Part shown: positions 1 through 6,380 of the stretch, piece after piece
Numbering within the stretch: the stretch's first letter is position 1
Layout: every line of letters starts with the position of its first letter
Origin: JAKLKS01 sp964370855
Lineage (GTDB): Bacteria > Planctomycetota > JAJSAM01 > JAKLKS01
NCBI GenBank assembly: GCA_964370855.1
Contig: CAYJMF010000148.1
Coordinates: forward strand, 1-9,795
Direction of reading: 5' to 3'
Length of the DNA: 9,795 nt
Translations under genes and position numbers: made by a program
The notes under the pieces: model-generated
What the model saw: the letters and a program-made list of their open reading frames with translations, nothing else
Database searches by the model: none
What the model was told of the DNA's origin: nothing

Positions 1-60
1 GGCCCGGACCCTCTCGAAACGGGCGCGTTGGACGTCAACGGCAGGAGAGGAGGAGGGGCA

Positions 61-104
61 GGGGAGGAGAGGGGGAGGAGAGGGGGAGGAGAGGGGGAGG
101 AGAG
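61..104 (+). repeat. Four perfect 11-bp tandem repeats, G-quadruplex motif
   Basis: The unit GGGGAGGAGAG is repeated exactly four times end to end (61-71, 72-82, 83-93, 94-104). The G runs at 61-64, 71-75, 82-86 and 93-97 are separated by 6-base AGGAGA loops, which satisfies the canonical G-quadruplex pattern of four runs of at least three G with loops up to seven. The array sits inside the segment missing from the right-hand repeat copy. It is probably a local slippage expansion. Confidence 0.85.
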
Positions 105-304
105 GCGAAGCGCAGGCCAGGAGTTCCGTACGGTTTCCCCTTTTCCAGTTTCCAATTGTGGGGGAGATGGGGAGCCAGGCGCCGTGATCCACCCATTCCC
201 TTTCCCCGAGCATCGTCCGCCTCCCCCGCCTCCCCCCTGGTGCGAACCCGCCCCCCTCCCCCGACGAGCCACGGCCCCCACGGTGGGCCTCTCCTCTCCC
301 AACA

Positions 305-391
305 CGCCCGGGAGTCCACCATCGGGGGGGGCGAAAGGTGAAGGGCGGAGCGAAACCTCCCCGCTCCCCCCCGATGGTGGACTCCCGGGCG
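305..391. repeat. Perfect 26-bp inverted repeat (large hairpin)
   Basis: Positions 305-330 and 366-391 are exact reverse complements across 26 bases, separated by a 35-base spacer. Each arm contains the core GGGAGTCCACCATCGGGGG or its complement. A diverged third copy of the arm lies at 9503-9526. The stem is far longer and more stable than chance would give. It lies about 115 bases beyond the moxR stop, so it could end the minus-strand operon transcript. There is no U-tract, so a classical intrinsic terminator is not shown. Confidence 0.85.
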
Positions 392-504
392 AACCGGTCA
401 TGCCCGGTGTCCGCGAATCAGTCGAAGAGCGGATCGGAAAGAGAGGAACCCGAGAACGCCGGGAGAGGATCCGTGAAGGGGATGCAGGAAATGGAGCCCC
501 CCGC
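392..504. other. Gap between hairpin and moxR stop, nothing clear
   Basis: This 113-base stretch lies between the palindrome and the moxR stop codon. The only structure seen is a weak 5-bp inverted repeat ACCGG/CCGGT at 393-397 and 404-408. No gene, promoter or U-tract terminator was recognised. Confidence 0.5.
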
Positions 505-1533
505 CTACCGCCTCTCCTCCAGCACCCTCGCCACCACCGCGTCCGCCGTGATCCCCTCGGCCTCGGCCTCGAAGGAGAGGACCAGCCGGTGGCGGAGCAC
601 GGCCGCGGCGTGGCCACGGGCGTCCTCGAGGGAGGCGTTCCACCGGCCGTCCAGCAGGGCGGTCGCGCGGGCGAGGAGGGCGAGGGCCTGGGCGGCCCGG
701 GGGCCGGCTCCCCAGCGGACGTACCGGTCCACGGCGGGAGGGGTGCCCGGGCGGCCGGGCTGGGTGGAGAGGGTGAGGTCCACGATCCAGCGGAGCACGG
801 GGGCCGGGAGGTGGACGCGGCGGACGACCTTCCGGAGCTCCCGCACCCGGGCCTCGTCGAGGACCCGGTCGGGCACCGGGGCGGGGGCGCCCGTGGTGGA
901 CCTCACGATCTCCTCGAGGGTCTCGCGGTCCGGCGGATGGAGCACCAGCTTCACGAGGAAGCGGTCCAGCTCCGCCTCGGGGAGCGGGTAGGTGCCTTCC
1001 ATCTCCACGGGGTTCTCCGTGGCGAGGACGAGGAAGGGATCGGGGAGCGCGTGGGTGGCTCCGCCCGTCGTCACGGCCCCCTCCTGCATGGCCTCCAGCA
1101 GGGCGGACTGGGTCTTCGGCGTGGCCCGGTTGATCTCGTCCACGAGGAGGAGGTTGGCGAAGACCGGCCCCCGCTGGAAACGGAGTTCGCGCCCGCCCCC
1201 CGGAGCGTCGAGGAGGACCGAGGTGCCGAGCACGTCCGCGGGGAGGAGGTCCGGGGTGCACTGCACGCGGGAGAAGGAGAGGCCGAGGACCCGCGCCAGG
1301 GAGCGCACGAGGAGGGTCTTGCCGAGCCCCGGGACCCCCTCGAGGAGGACGTGGCCGCCGGAGAGGACGGAGGCGAGGACCCCGTCCACGACGGCGGGGG
1401 AGCCGAGGAAGGCGCGGCCGACCTCGTCCCGGACGGAGGCGGCGGCCCGCTGGAAGGCGGCGGCCTCGGCCTCGAGGCGATCCGCGTCCCCCGCCCCCTC
1501 GTCGCCGCCGGGCCGGAGGTCGCCGCCGCTCAC
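505..1533 (-). CDS. moxR: MoxR-family AAA+ ATPase
   Basis: This encodes a 342-residue cytoplasmic AAA+ ATPase of the MoxR family, chaperone-like enzymes that usually act with DUF58 or VWA-domain partners in metal insertion, stress response or envelope maturation. Visible motifs are Walker A GVPGLGKT (66-73), Walker B LLLVDEINR (128-136), sensor 1 ATENP (171-175), the family signature EGTYPLPEAELDRF (179-192) and a sensor-2-like GAGPRA with Arg279. Length is normal for the family. The GTG start overlaps the asnS stop (GTGA), and no Shine-Dalgarno sequence is visible, so translation is probably coupled to asnS. The frame stays open far upstream through asnS, but that is a GC-driven shadow. No DUF58 or VWA gene follows; the next sequence is the hairpin and repeat. 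Its substrate is unknown. Confidence 0.93.
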   Translation of the reverse strand: MSGGDLRPGGDEGAGDADRLEAEAAAFQRAAASVRDEVGRAFLGSPAVVDGVLASVLSGGHVLLEGVPGLGKTLLVRSLARVLGLSFSRVQCTPDLLPADVLGTSVLLDAPGGGRELRFQRGPVFANLLLVDEINRATPKTQSALLEAMQEGAVTTGGATHALPDPFLVLATENPVEMEGTYPLPEAELDRFLVKLVLHPPDRETLEEIVRSTTGAPAPVPDRVLDEARVRELRKVVRRVHLPAPVLRWIVDLTLSTQPGRPGTPPAVDRYVRWGAGPRAAQALALLARATALLDGRWNASLEDARGHAAAVLRHRLVLSFEAEAEGITADAVVARVLEERR

Positions 1534-2879
1534 GGGTAGATCTTGTAGAGCGTCCGGGCGAAGGGGATGGTCTCGCGGAGGTGGGGGACGCCGGCGATCC
1601 AGGCCGTGGCCCGCTCGATCCCCATGCCGAAGCCGGAGTGGGGGACCGAGCCGTACCGGCGGAGGTCGACGTACCACCGGAAGGACTCCGCGGGGAGCCC
1701 GTGCTCGGCGAGGCGCTTCTCGAGGAGCGCCCGGTCGTGGATGCGCTCGCTGCCCCCGATGATCTCCCCGTAGTCCGGCGCGAGGAGGTCGGCGCAGAGG
1801 GCGACTTCCGGGCGCCGCGGGTCGGGCTGCATGTAGAAGGCCTTCACCGCCGTCGGGTAGCGGGTGACGAACACCGGACGGTCGAACTGGCGGGAGAGGA
1901 AGACCTCGTGGGGGGCCCCGAGGTCCTCGCCCCACGCGAGGGGGGAGAGCGACTCCGCGGCCCCGGAGCCGGGAGCCGCGGGCTCCCCGGCCGCCTTCCC
2001 GGCGGCGGCGTTCACCATGGCGACGGCGTCGTCGTAGGGGAGCCGGGGGAACGGGGGGACGACCCTCTCCAGGGCGGCGATGTCGCGGCCGAGGGTGACG
2101 AGGTCGGCGCGGCGGCGATCGATCACGCGCCGAACGATGCCGGAGAAGTACCGCTCCTGGAGCGCGAGGTTGTCCTCGAAGGTCGCGAAGGCGACCTCGG
2201 GCTCGATCATCCAGAACTCCGTGAGGTGCCGGCGGGTCTTCGACTTCTCGGAACGGAAGGTGGGGCCGAAGCAGTAGACCTTGCCGAAGGCCATCATCCC
2301 CGACTCGACGTAGAGCTGTCCCGACTGGGCGAGGTACGCGGTGCCGAGGTCGAAGTACTTCGTCTCGAAGAGGTCCGAGGTGCCCTCGCAGGCGCAGGGC
2401 GTGAGGATGGGGGTGTCGTAGCGGATGAAGCCCTCGTCGTTGAGCCACTCCTGGGCCGCGGCCACGACCTCCGCGCGGATGCGCAGCAGCGCGTGCTGCT
2501 TCGCGGAGCGCACCCAGAGGTGGCGGTGCTCGACGAGGAACTCGGTGCCGTGGTCCTTGGGGGTGATCGGGTAGGGCTCGGCGGCGTGGACGACCCGGAG
2601 CGTCCTCATGCCGATCTCCACCCCGCCGGGGGCGCGCTCGTCCACGCGGACCGTGCCCTCCACGAGGACGGAGGACTCCTGGGGGACGCGATCGAGGAGA
2701 TCGAAGATCTCGTCCCCGACCTCGGACTTCACGGCCACGCACTGGACGTCCCCGGTCCCGTCTCGAAGGACGAGGAACCCGATCTTCCCCTTGCGGCGCG
2801 TGGTGCGGATCCAGCCGCGGAGGAGGACCTCGCGCCCGGCGTGCTCCTTCAGTCGGTCGACGGTGCAGGGGTCGCTCAT
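1530..2879 (-). CDS. asnS: Asparagine--tRNA ligase (AsnRS)
   Basis: This encodes a 449-residue class IIb aminoacyl-tRNA synthetase that charges tRNA-Asn with asparagine using ATP. An N-terminal OB-fold anticodon-binding domain covers about 18-105. The catalytic core holds motif 2 (208-228, FRSEKSKTRR then HLTEFWMIEPE) and motif 3 (GFGMGIERATAWIAG, 416-430, with Arg423). The segments YPTAVKAFYM, YGEIIGGSERI and WYVDLRRYGSVPHSGFG are typical of AsnRS. The end LRETIPFARTLYKIYP fits AsnRS better than AspRS, which usually ends near PRDP. An Ala/Gly-rich insertion spans about 291-310. The ATG start is preceded by a CT-rich stretch instead of a Shine-Dalgarno sequence, and a TATACT lies just upstream. 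It lies 30 bases after ruvA and overlaps moxR by four bases. A dedicated AsnRS suggests direct Asn charging, though the transamidation route cannot be excluded. Confidence 0.95.
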   Translation of the reverse strand: MSDPCTVDRLKEHAGREVLLRGWIRTTRRKGKIGFLVLRDGTGDVQCVAVKSEVGDEIFDLLDRVPQESSVLVEGTVRVDERAPGGVEIGMRTLRVVHAAEPYPITPKDHGTEFLVEHRHLWVRSAKQHALLRIRAEVVAAAQEWLNDEGFIRYDTPILTPCACEGTSDLFETKYFDLGTAYLAQSGQLYVESGMMAFGKVYCFGPTFRSEKSKTRRHLTEFWMIEPEVAFATFEDNLALQERYFSGIVRRVIDRRRADLVTLGRDIAALERVVPPFPRLPYDDAVAMVNAAAGKAAGEPAAPGSGAAESLSPLAWGEDLGAPHEVFLSRQFDRPVFVTRYPTAVKAFYMQPDPRRPEVALCADLLAPDYGEIIGGSERIHDRALLEKRLAEHGLPAESFRWYVDLRRYGSVPHSGFGMGIERATAWIAGVPHLRETIPFARTLYKIYP

Positions 2880-2889
2880 GGGAGGGGCC

Positions 2890-2895
2890 AGTATA
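2890..2895 (-). promoter_or_regulatory. Possible -10 box for leaderless asnS transcription
   Basis: On the minus strand TATACT (5 of 6 to TATAAT) sits in the 30-base gap between ruvA and asnS, 10 bases before the asnS ATG. It is the only A/T-rich island locally. A transcript starting about 7 bases after the box would begin at or within a few bases of the ATG, matching the missing Shine-Dalgarno sequence. No good -35 is present at 17 bases, so the call is tentative. Confidence 0.35.
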
Positions 2896-2909
2896 CAGGG
2901 CGGGGCCGC

Positions 2910-3500
2910 CTACCGCGCCCGGCGGAGGACCTCGCGGACGACCTCGCCGGCGTCGGCGCCCGGGCCGAGGTCGCGGGCGGCATCGACGGCGCGGGACTCG
3001 GCCTCCCTCCGGTCGAAACCGAGGGCCGCGAGCGCCAGCGCGGCGTCGGCGGCGGCCCCCGTGGCGGAGGGGGAGGAGGAGGGGGGGGGGCCCATCTTCC
3101 TCAGGGGCTCGGCCAGCTCGAGGAGGAGGCGCGCGGCCACCTTCTTCCCGACCCCCTTCACCCTCGTGACGGCGGCGGCGTCGCCGGCGAGGACGGCGGA
3201 CCGGAAGGCGTCGAAGGGCAGGGCGGAGAGGACCGACAGCGCCAGCGCTGGCCCGACCCCGGACACGCTGTTGAGGAGCTCGAAGAACTCCCGCTCCTCC
3301 TCCGTCGCGAAGCCGTAGAGGGCCTCGCGGTCCTCCCGGAGGTGGTGGTGGAGGAAGAGCTTCACGGCCGCCCCCTCCTTCGGGGGCAGCCGCTCGAAGG
3401 TGGAGAGGGGGATGAGGAGGCGGTACCCGATCCCGCCGGCCTCCACGACCGCCCGGTCGGGGCGTCGGGCGACGAGGCGTCCGGAGAGGAACTCGTACAT
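2910..3500 (-). CDS. ruvA: Holliday junction branch migration protein RuvA
   Basis: This encodes a 196-residue RuvA, the tetrameric subunit that binds four-way DNA junctions and loads the RuvB motor during recombinational repair. An OB-fold domain spans about 1-63 (MYEFLSGRLV, GGIGYRLLIP, LHHHLREDREALYGF-like region). Two helix-hairpin-helix motifs follow: SVSGVGPALALSVLSAL (78-94) and RVKGVGKKVAARLLLEL (113-129). A Pro/Ser linker covers 137-147 and the RuvB-binding domain III about 150-196. Length is normal. The ATG start is fixed by the conserved MYEFLSG N-terminus, but it is directly preceded by 25 C residues in place of a normal leader. The nearest Shine-Dalgarno-like GGGGAGGG is 30 bases upstream. 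The gene follows the TPR/alpha-CTD gene by 56 bases. ruvB and ruvC are not in the window. Confidence 0.95.
   Translation of the reverse strand: MYEFLSGRLVARRPDRAVVEAGGIGYRLLIPLSTFERLPPKEGAAVKLFLHHHLREDREALYGFATEEEREFFELLNSVSGVGPALALSVLSALPFDAFRSAVLAGDAAAVTRVKGVGKKVAARLLLELAEPLRKMGPPPSSSPSATGAAADAALALAALGFDRREAESRAVDAARDLGPGADAGEVVREVLRRAR
3081..3090. repeat. 10-base homopolymer inside ruvA
   Basis: Ten consecutive G on the plus strand (C on the coding strand) encode the end of Gly137 and Pro138-Pro140 in the RuvA linker. A one-base slip would frameshift the protein just before domain III. Confidence 0.85.
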
Positions 3501-3525
3501 GGGGGGGGGGGGGGGGGGGGGGGGG
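3501..3525. repeat. 25-base poly-G/poly-C tract abutting the ruvA start
   Basis: An uninterrupted run of 25 G on the plus strand (25 C in the ruvA-sense strand) ends exactly at the ruvA ATG. It occupies the place where a ribosome binding site should lie. A GGGGAGGG at 3531-3538 on the coding strand is separated from the ATG by 30 bases, of which 25 are this tract. Such tracts are highly slippage-prone. The exact length in this assembly should be treated with caution. Confidence 0.85.
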
Positions 3526-3556
3526 CCCGGCCCTCCCCGGCGGCTCCGTCCCGGCG

Positions 3557-4891
3557 CTAGGCTTCCTCGGTGCGGAGCATGAGCCCGAACTCGGCGAGCT
3601 TCTGCCGGATCTCGTTCATCGACGTCTGGCCGAAGTTCTTGCAGGCCATGAGGTCCACCTCGGAGTGGAGGATGAGGTCCCCGATGGTCTGGACGCCGAG
3701 CGTCGCCATGCAGTTGCGGGAGCGTACGGAGAGCTCCAGCTCGGAGATGGACCGCTTGAGCATGGCGTCGCGGTCGTCCTGGGGCTTCTCCATGCCGCCC
3801 ATGAAGGCGCGGGTCGCATCGTCCTCGGACTCGCGGCCCATGCCGAGGCGGAGCGCCTTCTGCGCGAGGATGTCCTTGATCTCCTGGAGGCTCGTCTCGC
3901 CGAAGTTCTTGTGGGAGAGGAGCTCCTGCTCCGTGAAGCGGACCAGGTCGGCCAGGGTCTGGACGCCCATCTTGGAGAGGCAGTTGCGCGAGCGGACGGA
4001 GAGCTCGAAGTCGGTGATGGGGGTGCGGAGCACCGTGGCGCGGCGGTCGTCCTTCCGCTCGATGTCCTCGTCGTAGAACATGTGGAAGGAGGCCTCGGCG
4101 TCCTTGAGGAACATGGCGGCCCGGGAGTTCGTGGGCTCCGCCTCGAGGACCTTCCGGTAGCACTCCACGGCGCGCGTGTACTCGCCCCGGTCCTCGTGGA
4201 GGATGCCGAGGTTCAGCATGGCGTTGAGGGAGGGGGGGCGGCCGGCGGCGGCGCGGCGGTAGTGCTCGAGGGCCGTGTCCTCGTCGCCGGCGAGATCCGC
4301 GGCGAAGCCCATGCGGAAATGGGACGGGGCGTGGTCGGGATCGAGGGCGAGGGCCTTCTCGTAGAGCTCGAAGGCGCCGGCGCGGTCCCCCGCGAGCTCG
4401 GCGCAGAAGCCGCGGAGGTAGCGGGCCCGGGCGTCGTCCCCGAGGGCGCCGCCGTCCTTCCCGCGGGGGAGGATCTTCTCCGCCTCCTCCGTGCGGCCGG
4501 CCCGCAGCAGGGACTCGAGGCAGACGGCGAGGTGCTCGCCGGCGGGCTCCTTGTCGAGCTGATCGAGGAGGAGATCCGCCGCCTCGGAGGGTTTCCCCGA
4601 CTCCATGAGGGCGACGGCGCGGAAGTACCGGGCCGCCTGGCCGCCGCCGGCCTCGGCGAGGACCGCCGCCGCCTCGGACTCGCGGGAGAGGGCGTGGAGG
4701 CAGAGGCCCTTGGCGAGGGCGTCGGCCCCGGTCGCGTTCTCGGGGGCCTTCTGGAGGCGGCCCGCCACGTGCTTGCGGACGGCGGGGTCGCTCATGGCGG
4801 CCCGGCGCAGCGCCACGATCTCGGCGAAGTCGGGGCGGGCGCGGCCGAGGATGGCGTCGACGTCGAGGGTGGGGGCGGACGCGGTAGGCAT
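3557..4891 (-). CDS. TPR protein with two RNA polymerase alpha-CTD-like domains
   Basis: This encodes a 444-residue cytoplasmic protein. The N-terminal part (about 55-255) carries TPR-like helical pairs. The clearest are at 154-186, 188-220 and 222-255, each ending in an ALALDPD- or KVLEAEPT-like segment. Two domains resembling the RNA polymerase alpha C-terminal domain follow at about 286-350 and 377-441. Each keeps LSVRSRNC, equivalent to the E. coli alpha region with Arg265, Asn268 and Cys269 (here Arg300/Asn303/Cys304 and Arg390/Asn393/Cys394), and NFGxTSxxEI, where Thr replaces Lys298. The ATG at 4889-4891 is chosen because AAGGAGG lies 11 bases upstream; the open frame reaches 4996 without conserved sequence. 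It is the first gene of the ruvA-asnS-moxR operon. I recall similar proteins in planctomycetes. A role in transcription or DNA binding is inferred; no function is established. Confidence 0.88.
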   Translation of the reverse strand: MPTASAPTLDVDAILGRARPDFAEIVALRRAAMSDPAVRKHVAGRLQKAPENATGADALAKGLCLHALSRESEAAAVLAEAGGGQAARYFRAVALMESGKPSEAADLLLDQLDKEPAGEHLAVCLESLLRAGRTEEAEKILPRGKDGGALGDDARARYLRGFCAELAGDRAGAFELYEKALALDPDHAPSHFRMGFAADLAGDEDTALEHYRRAAAGRPPSLNAMLNLGILHEDRGEYTRAVECYRKVLEAEPTNSRAAMFLKDAEASFHMFYDEDIERKDDRRATVLRTPITDFELSVRSRNCLSKMGVQTLADLVRFTEQELLSHKNFGETSLQEIKDILAQKALRLGMGRESEDDATRAFMGGMEKPQDDRDAMLKRSISELELSVRSRNCMATLGVQTIGDLILHSEVDLMACKNFGQTSMNEIRQKLAEFGLMLRTEEA

Positions 4892-4902
4892 GGGCTCGGG
4901 GG

Positions 4903-4909
4903 CCTCCTT
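4903..4909 (-). promoter_or_regulatory. Shine-Dalgarno site of the TPR/alpha-CTD gene
   Basis: AAGGAGG on the minus strand, 11 bases before the ATG at 4889-4891. It decides this start over the upstream in-frame start at 4996. Confidence 0.7.
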
Positions 4910-4967
4910 CGGGACGGCGGAGCGTGGGAGAGACGATGCCCCCGCGGGGGGGCGCGGCAAACCCCGG

Positions 4968-4996
4968 ATACTACCGCCGGCGGCCCGCCGCTCCAA
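4968..4996 (-). promoter_or_regulatory. Candidate promoter of the minus-strand operon
   Basis: On the minus strand TTGGAG (4991-4996) is followed after exactly 17 bases by TAGTAT (4968-4973), in the 146-base divergent gap. The hexamers match consensus at only 3 of 6 and 4 of 6 positions, but spacing and location fit. The predicted transcript would start near 4961 with a leader of about 70 bases. Confidence 0.35.
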
Positions 4997-5037
4997 ATCC
5001 TGGGGCGCCCCGCTCCGCCGGCATTAGGCTCCCCCCG

Positions 5038-6246
5038 ATGGCCCCCGCGGCCCCGGCCGGGCGCGCTCCCCTCCCTCCCACGGTGCGCGCCCTCGGCACG
5101 GCCTCCCTCCTCAACGACGCCTCCAGCGAGTTCCTCTACCCCTTCCTGCCGGTCTTCCTCACCTCCGTGCTCGGGGCCTCGCGAACGGCGGTGGGGCTCG
5201 TGGAGGGATGCGCGGAGGCCGCCGCCACGGCGGCGAAGTTCGCCGCCGGCCCCCTGGCGCTGCGCCTGCGGCGGCGGCGCCCCCTCCTCGTCCTCGGCTA
5301 CGGCGCGGCGGCCCTATCGCGGCCGCTGCTCGCCCTCGTGCCGGCCTGGGGAGGGGCCCTCGCGCTCCGGGTGGCGGATCGTCTCGGGAAGGGGCTCCGC
5401 GGCCCCCCCCGGGACGCCCTCATCGCCGTGGTCACGCCTCCCGCGGACCGGGGCCGGGCCTTCGGGTTCCGGGCCTCCATGGACCACGCCGGCGCCGTGG
5501 CGGGGGCGCTCCTCGGCGCCGCCGCGGGCGCCCTCCTCCTGCCCGATGCCGCGGACCCGGGCTTCGGCGGGACCCTCCGCTGGATGCTCCTCCTCGGGGC
5601 CCTTCCGGCCTTCCTCGCCCTGCCGGTGATCCTGCGGTGGGTTTCCGAGGCGCCGCCGGCACCGTCCCCCTCGAAGGCGGCGGGCACCGCCGCCCCCCTC
5701 CCCGCGGACTTCCGCCGCTGCCTCCTGGCCATGGGGATCTTCGCCCTGGGGAACAGCAGCGACGCCTTCCTCCTCCTCCGGGCCGGGGACCTCGGCGTGC
5801 CGCTGCGCGCCCTGCCCCTCCTCTGGGCCGCCCACCATCTCGTCAAGATGGGGCTTGCCTGGTTCTCCGGGGGCTGGTCCGATCGCGTGGGCCGCCGCCC
5901 CCTCATCCTCGCCGGGTGGATCTCCTACGCGGCGGTCTACGCCGGCTTCGCCCTGGCGGAGACGGCGACGGCGGCGGTGGCGCTCTTCCTCGCCTACGGC
6001 CTCTACCACGGCTTCGCCGAGGGCGTCGAGAAGGCCCTCGTCGCGGACCTCGTGCCCTTGGAGGGGCGGGACCGCGCCTACTCGCTCCTCGCCGGCGTGA
6101 CCGGGGCCGCGGCGCTGCCGGCGAGCCTCGGCGCCGGGCTCCTCTGGGAGTCCGCGGGAGCCGGCGCCGCCCTCGGTGCCGGTGCGGGCCTCGCCCTCCT
6201 CGCCGCCGCGGTGCTCGCGACCATGGGGCGCCGCGCGGCGCGCTGA
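5038..6246 (+). CDS. MFS transporter, MJ1317-like
   Basis: This encodes a 402-residue inner-membrane major facilitator with about 12 hydrophobic segments in two halves, split by a Pro/Ala-rich loop near 204-222. The N-terminal half has NDASSEFLYPFLPVFL (26-41), ADRLGKGLRGPPRDALI (113-129) and GRAFGFRASMDHAGAV (139-154), which I associate with the MJ1317-like MFS group. The C-terminal half has NSSDAFLLLRAGDLG (239-253) and the motif-A-like GGWSDRVGRRPLI (278-290). The substrate is unknown. The ATG at 5038 is preceded by only a weak AGG (5026-5028). The frame is open upstream to 4924, but that segment runs into the divergent promoter region and looks non-protein-like. It is transcribed away from the TPR operon. 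A 134-base gap separates it from murA, so it is probably its own unit. Confidence 0.88.
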   Translation: MAPAAPAGRAPLPPTVRALGTASLLNDASSEFLYPFLPVFLTSVLGASRTAVGLVEGCAEAAATAAKFAAGPLALRLRRRRPLLVLGYGAAALSRPLLALVPAWGGALALRVADRLGKGLRGPPRDALIAVVTPPADRGRAFGFRASMDHAGAVAGALLGAAAGALLLPDAADPGFGGTLRWMLLLGALPAFLALPVILRWVSEAPPAPSPSKAAGTAAPLPADFRRCLLAMGIFALGNSSDAFLLLRAGDLGVPLRALPLLWAAHHLVKMGLAWFSGGWSDRVGRRPLILAGWISYAAVYAGFALAETATAAVALFLAYGLYHGFAEGVEKALVADLVPLEGRDRAYSLLAGVTGAAALPASLGAGLLWESAGAGAALGAGAGLALLAAAVLATMGRRAAR

Positions 6247-6252
6247 CCGAGT

Positions 6253-6262
6253 CTTGCGCAAG
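6253..6262. promoter_or_regulatory. Perfect 10-bp palindrome upstream of murA
   Basis: CTTGCGCAAG lies 6 bases after the MFS stop in the gap before murA. It could be a small operator half-site pair, or chance in a GC-rich gap. No regulator is known. Confidence 0.25.
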
Positions 6263-6304
6263 CACCGGCCCGGAACGGCCGATGAAGGACAGTGGCGGGG
6301 GCCG

Positions 6305-6343
6305 CCCCTCGATTCGAGGGGGCACCGGCGGGGCCCCCGCCGC
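6305..6343. terminator. Two small GC hairpins between the MFS gene and murA
   Basis: A 7-bp stem CCCCTCG/CGAGGGG with the 3-base loop ATT lies at 6305-6321. A second inverted repeat GGCGGGG/CCCCGCC-like follows at about 6326-6342. No T-run follows, so Rho-independent termination of the MFS transcript is only a possibility. They could equally lie in the murA leader. Confidence 0.3.
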
Positions 6344-6367
6344 GTCCGGCATCGGACGGGGACCTTG

Positions 6368-6374
6368 AAGGAGG
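6368..6374 (+). promoter_or_regulatory. Shine-Dalgarno site of murA
   Basis: AAGGAGG, 6 bases before the GTG at 6381. It fixes the GTG start of murA. Confidence 0.8.
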
Positions 6375-6380
6375 GCGGCC

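Larger units (their letters stand above)
1..391 (+). repeat. Left copy of a flanking inverted repeat family (intergenic)
   Basis: This stretch has no convincing gene. It aligns in blocks with the reverse complement of 9481-9795. Positions 6-32 match 9759-9785 at 26 of 27 bases. Positions 115-151 match 9715-9750 with a few changes. Positions 239-272 match 9558-9591 at 31 of 34. The core GGGAGTCCACCA at 310-321 matches the complement of 9508-9521. Homology continues loosely to about 363. Relative to the right copy, the left copy has an extra G/A-rich insert at about 42-114. Positions 200-300 are C-rich on the plus strand. Conservation in blocks separated by divergent or length-variable sequence suggests an old dispersed intergenic element or structured RNA, not a recent duplication. 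Function is unknown. Confidence 0.7.

Noticed and set aside
61..104. CRISPR array
   Set aside because: The units are 11 bp, contiguous and without spacers, and no cas gene is present.
505..2742. Open frame of 745 codons extending moxR upstream through asnS
   Set aside because: MoxR similarity begins near the GTG at 1531-1533. The upstream part is an Arg/Pro-rich out-of-frame shadow of asnS caused by high GC.
1530..2879. AspRS instead of AsnRS
   Set aside because: The C-terminal RTLYKIYP end and the AFYM/GGSERI/LRRYGSVPHSGFG pattern fit AsnRS; the AspRS-type PRDP ending is missing.
1581..3560. Long plus-strand open frame of 659 codons opposite asnS and ruvA
   Set aside because: It is antisense to clearly conserved genes and its translation is low-complexity Gly/Glu/Arg/Val. 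It reflects codon bias, not coding.
2910..4163. ruvA extended upstream to 417 residues through the C25 tract
   Set aside because: Conserved RuvA starts at MYEFLSG. The extension is a shadow of the TPR gene plus a polyproline run.
4924..5037. Upstream start for the MFS transporter
   Set aside because: The added 38 residues are not family-like and would overlap the divergent promoter region.
3665..5629. Long plus-strand open frame of 654 codons opposite the TPR gene and into the MFS gene
   Set aside because: It is antisense to the TPR/alpha-CTD gene and out of frame with the MFS gene, with low-complexity composition.
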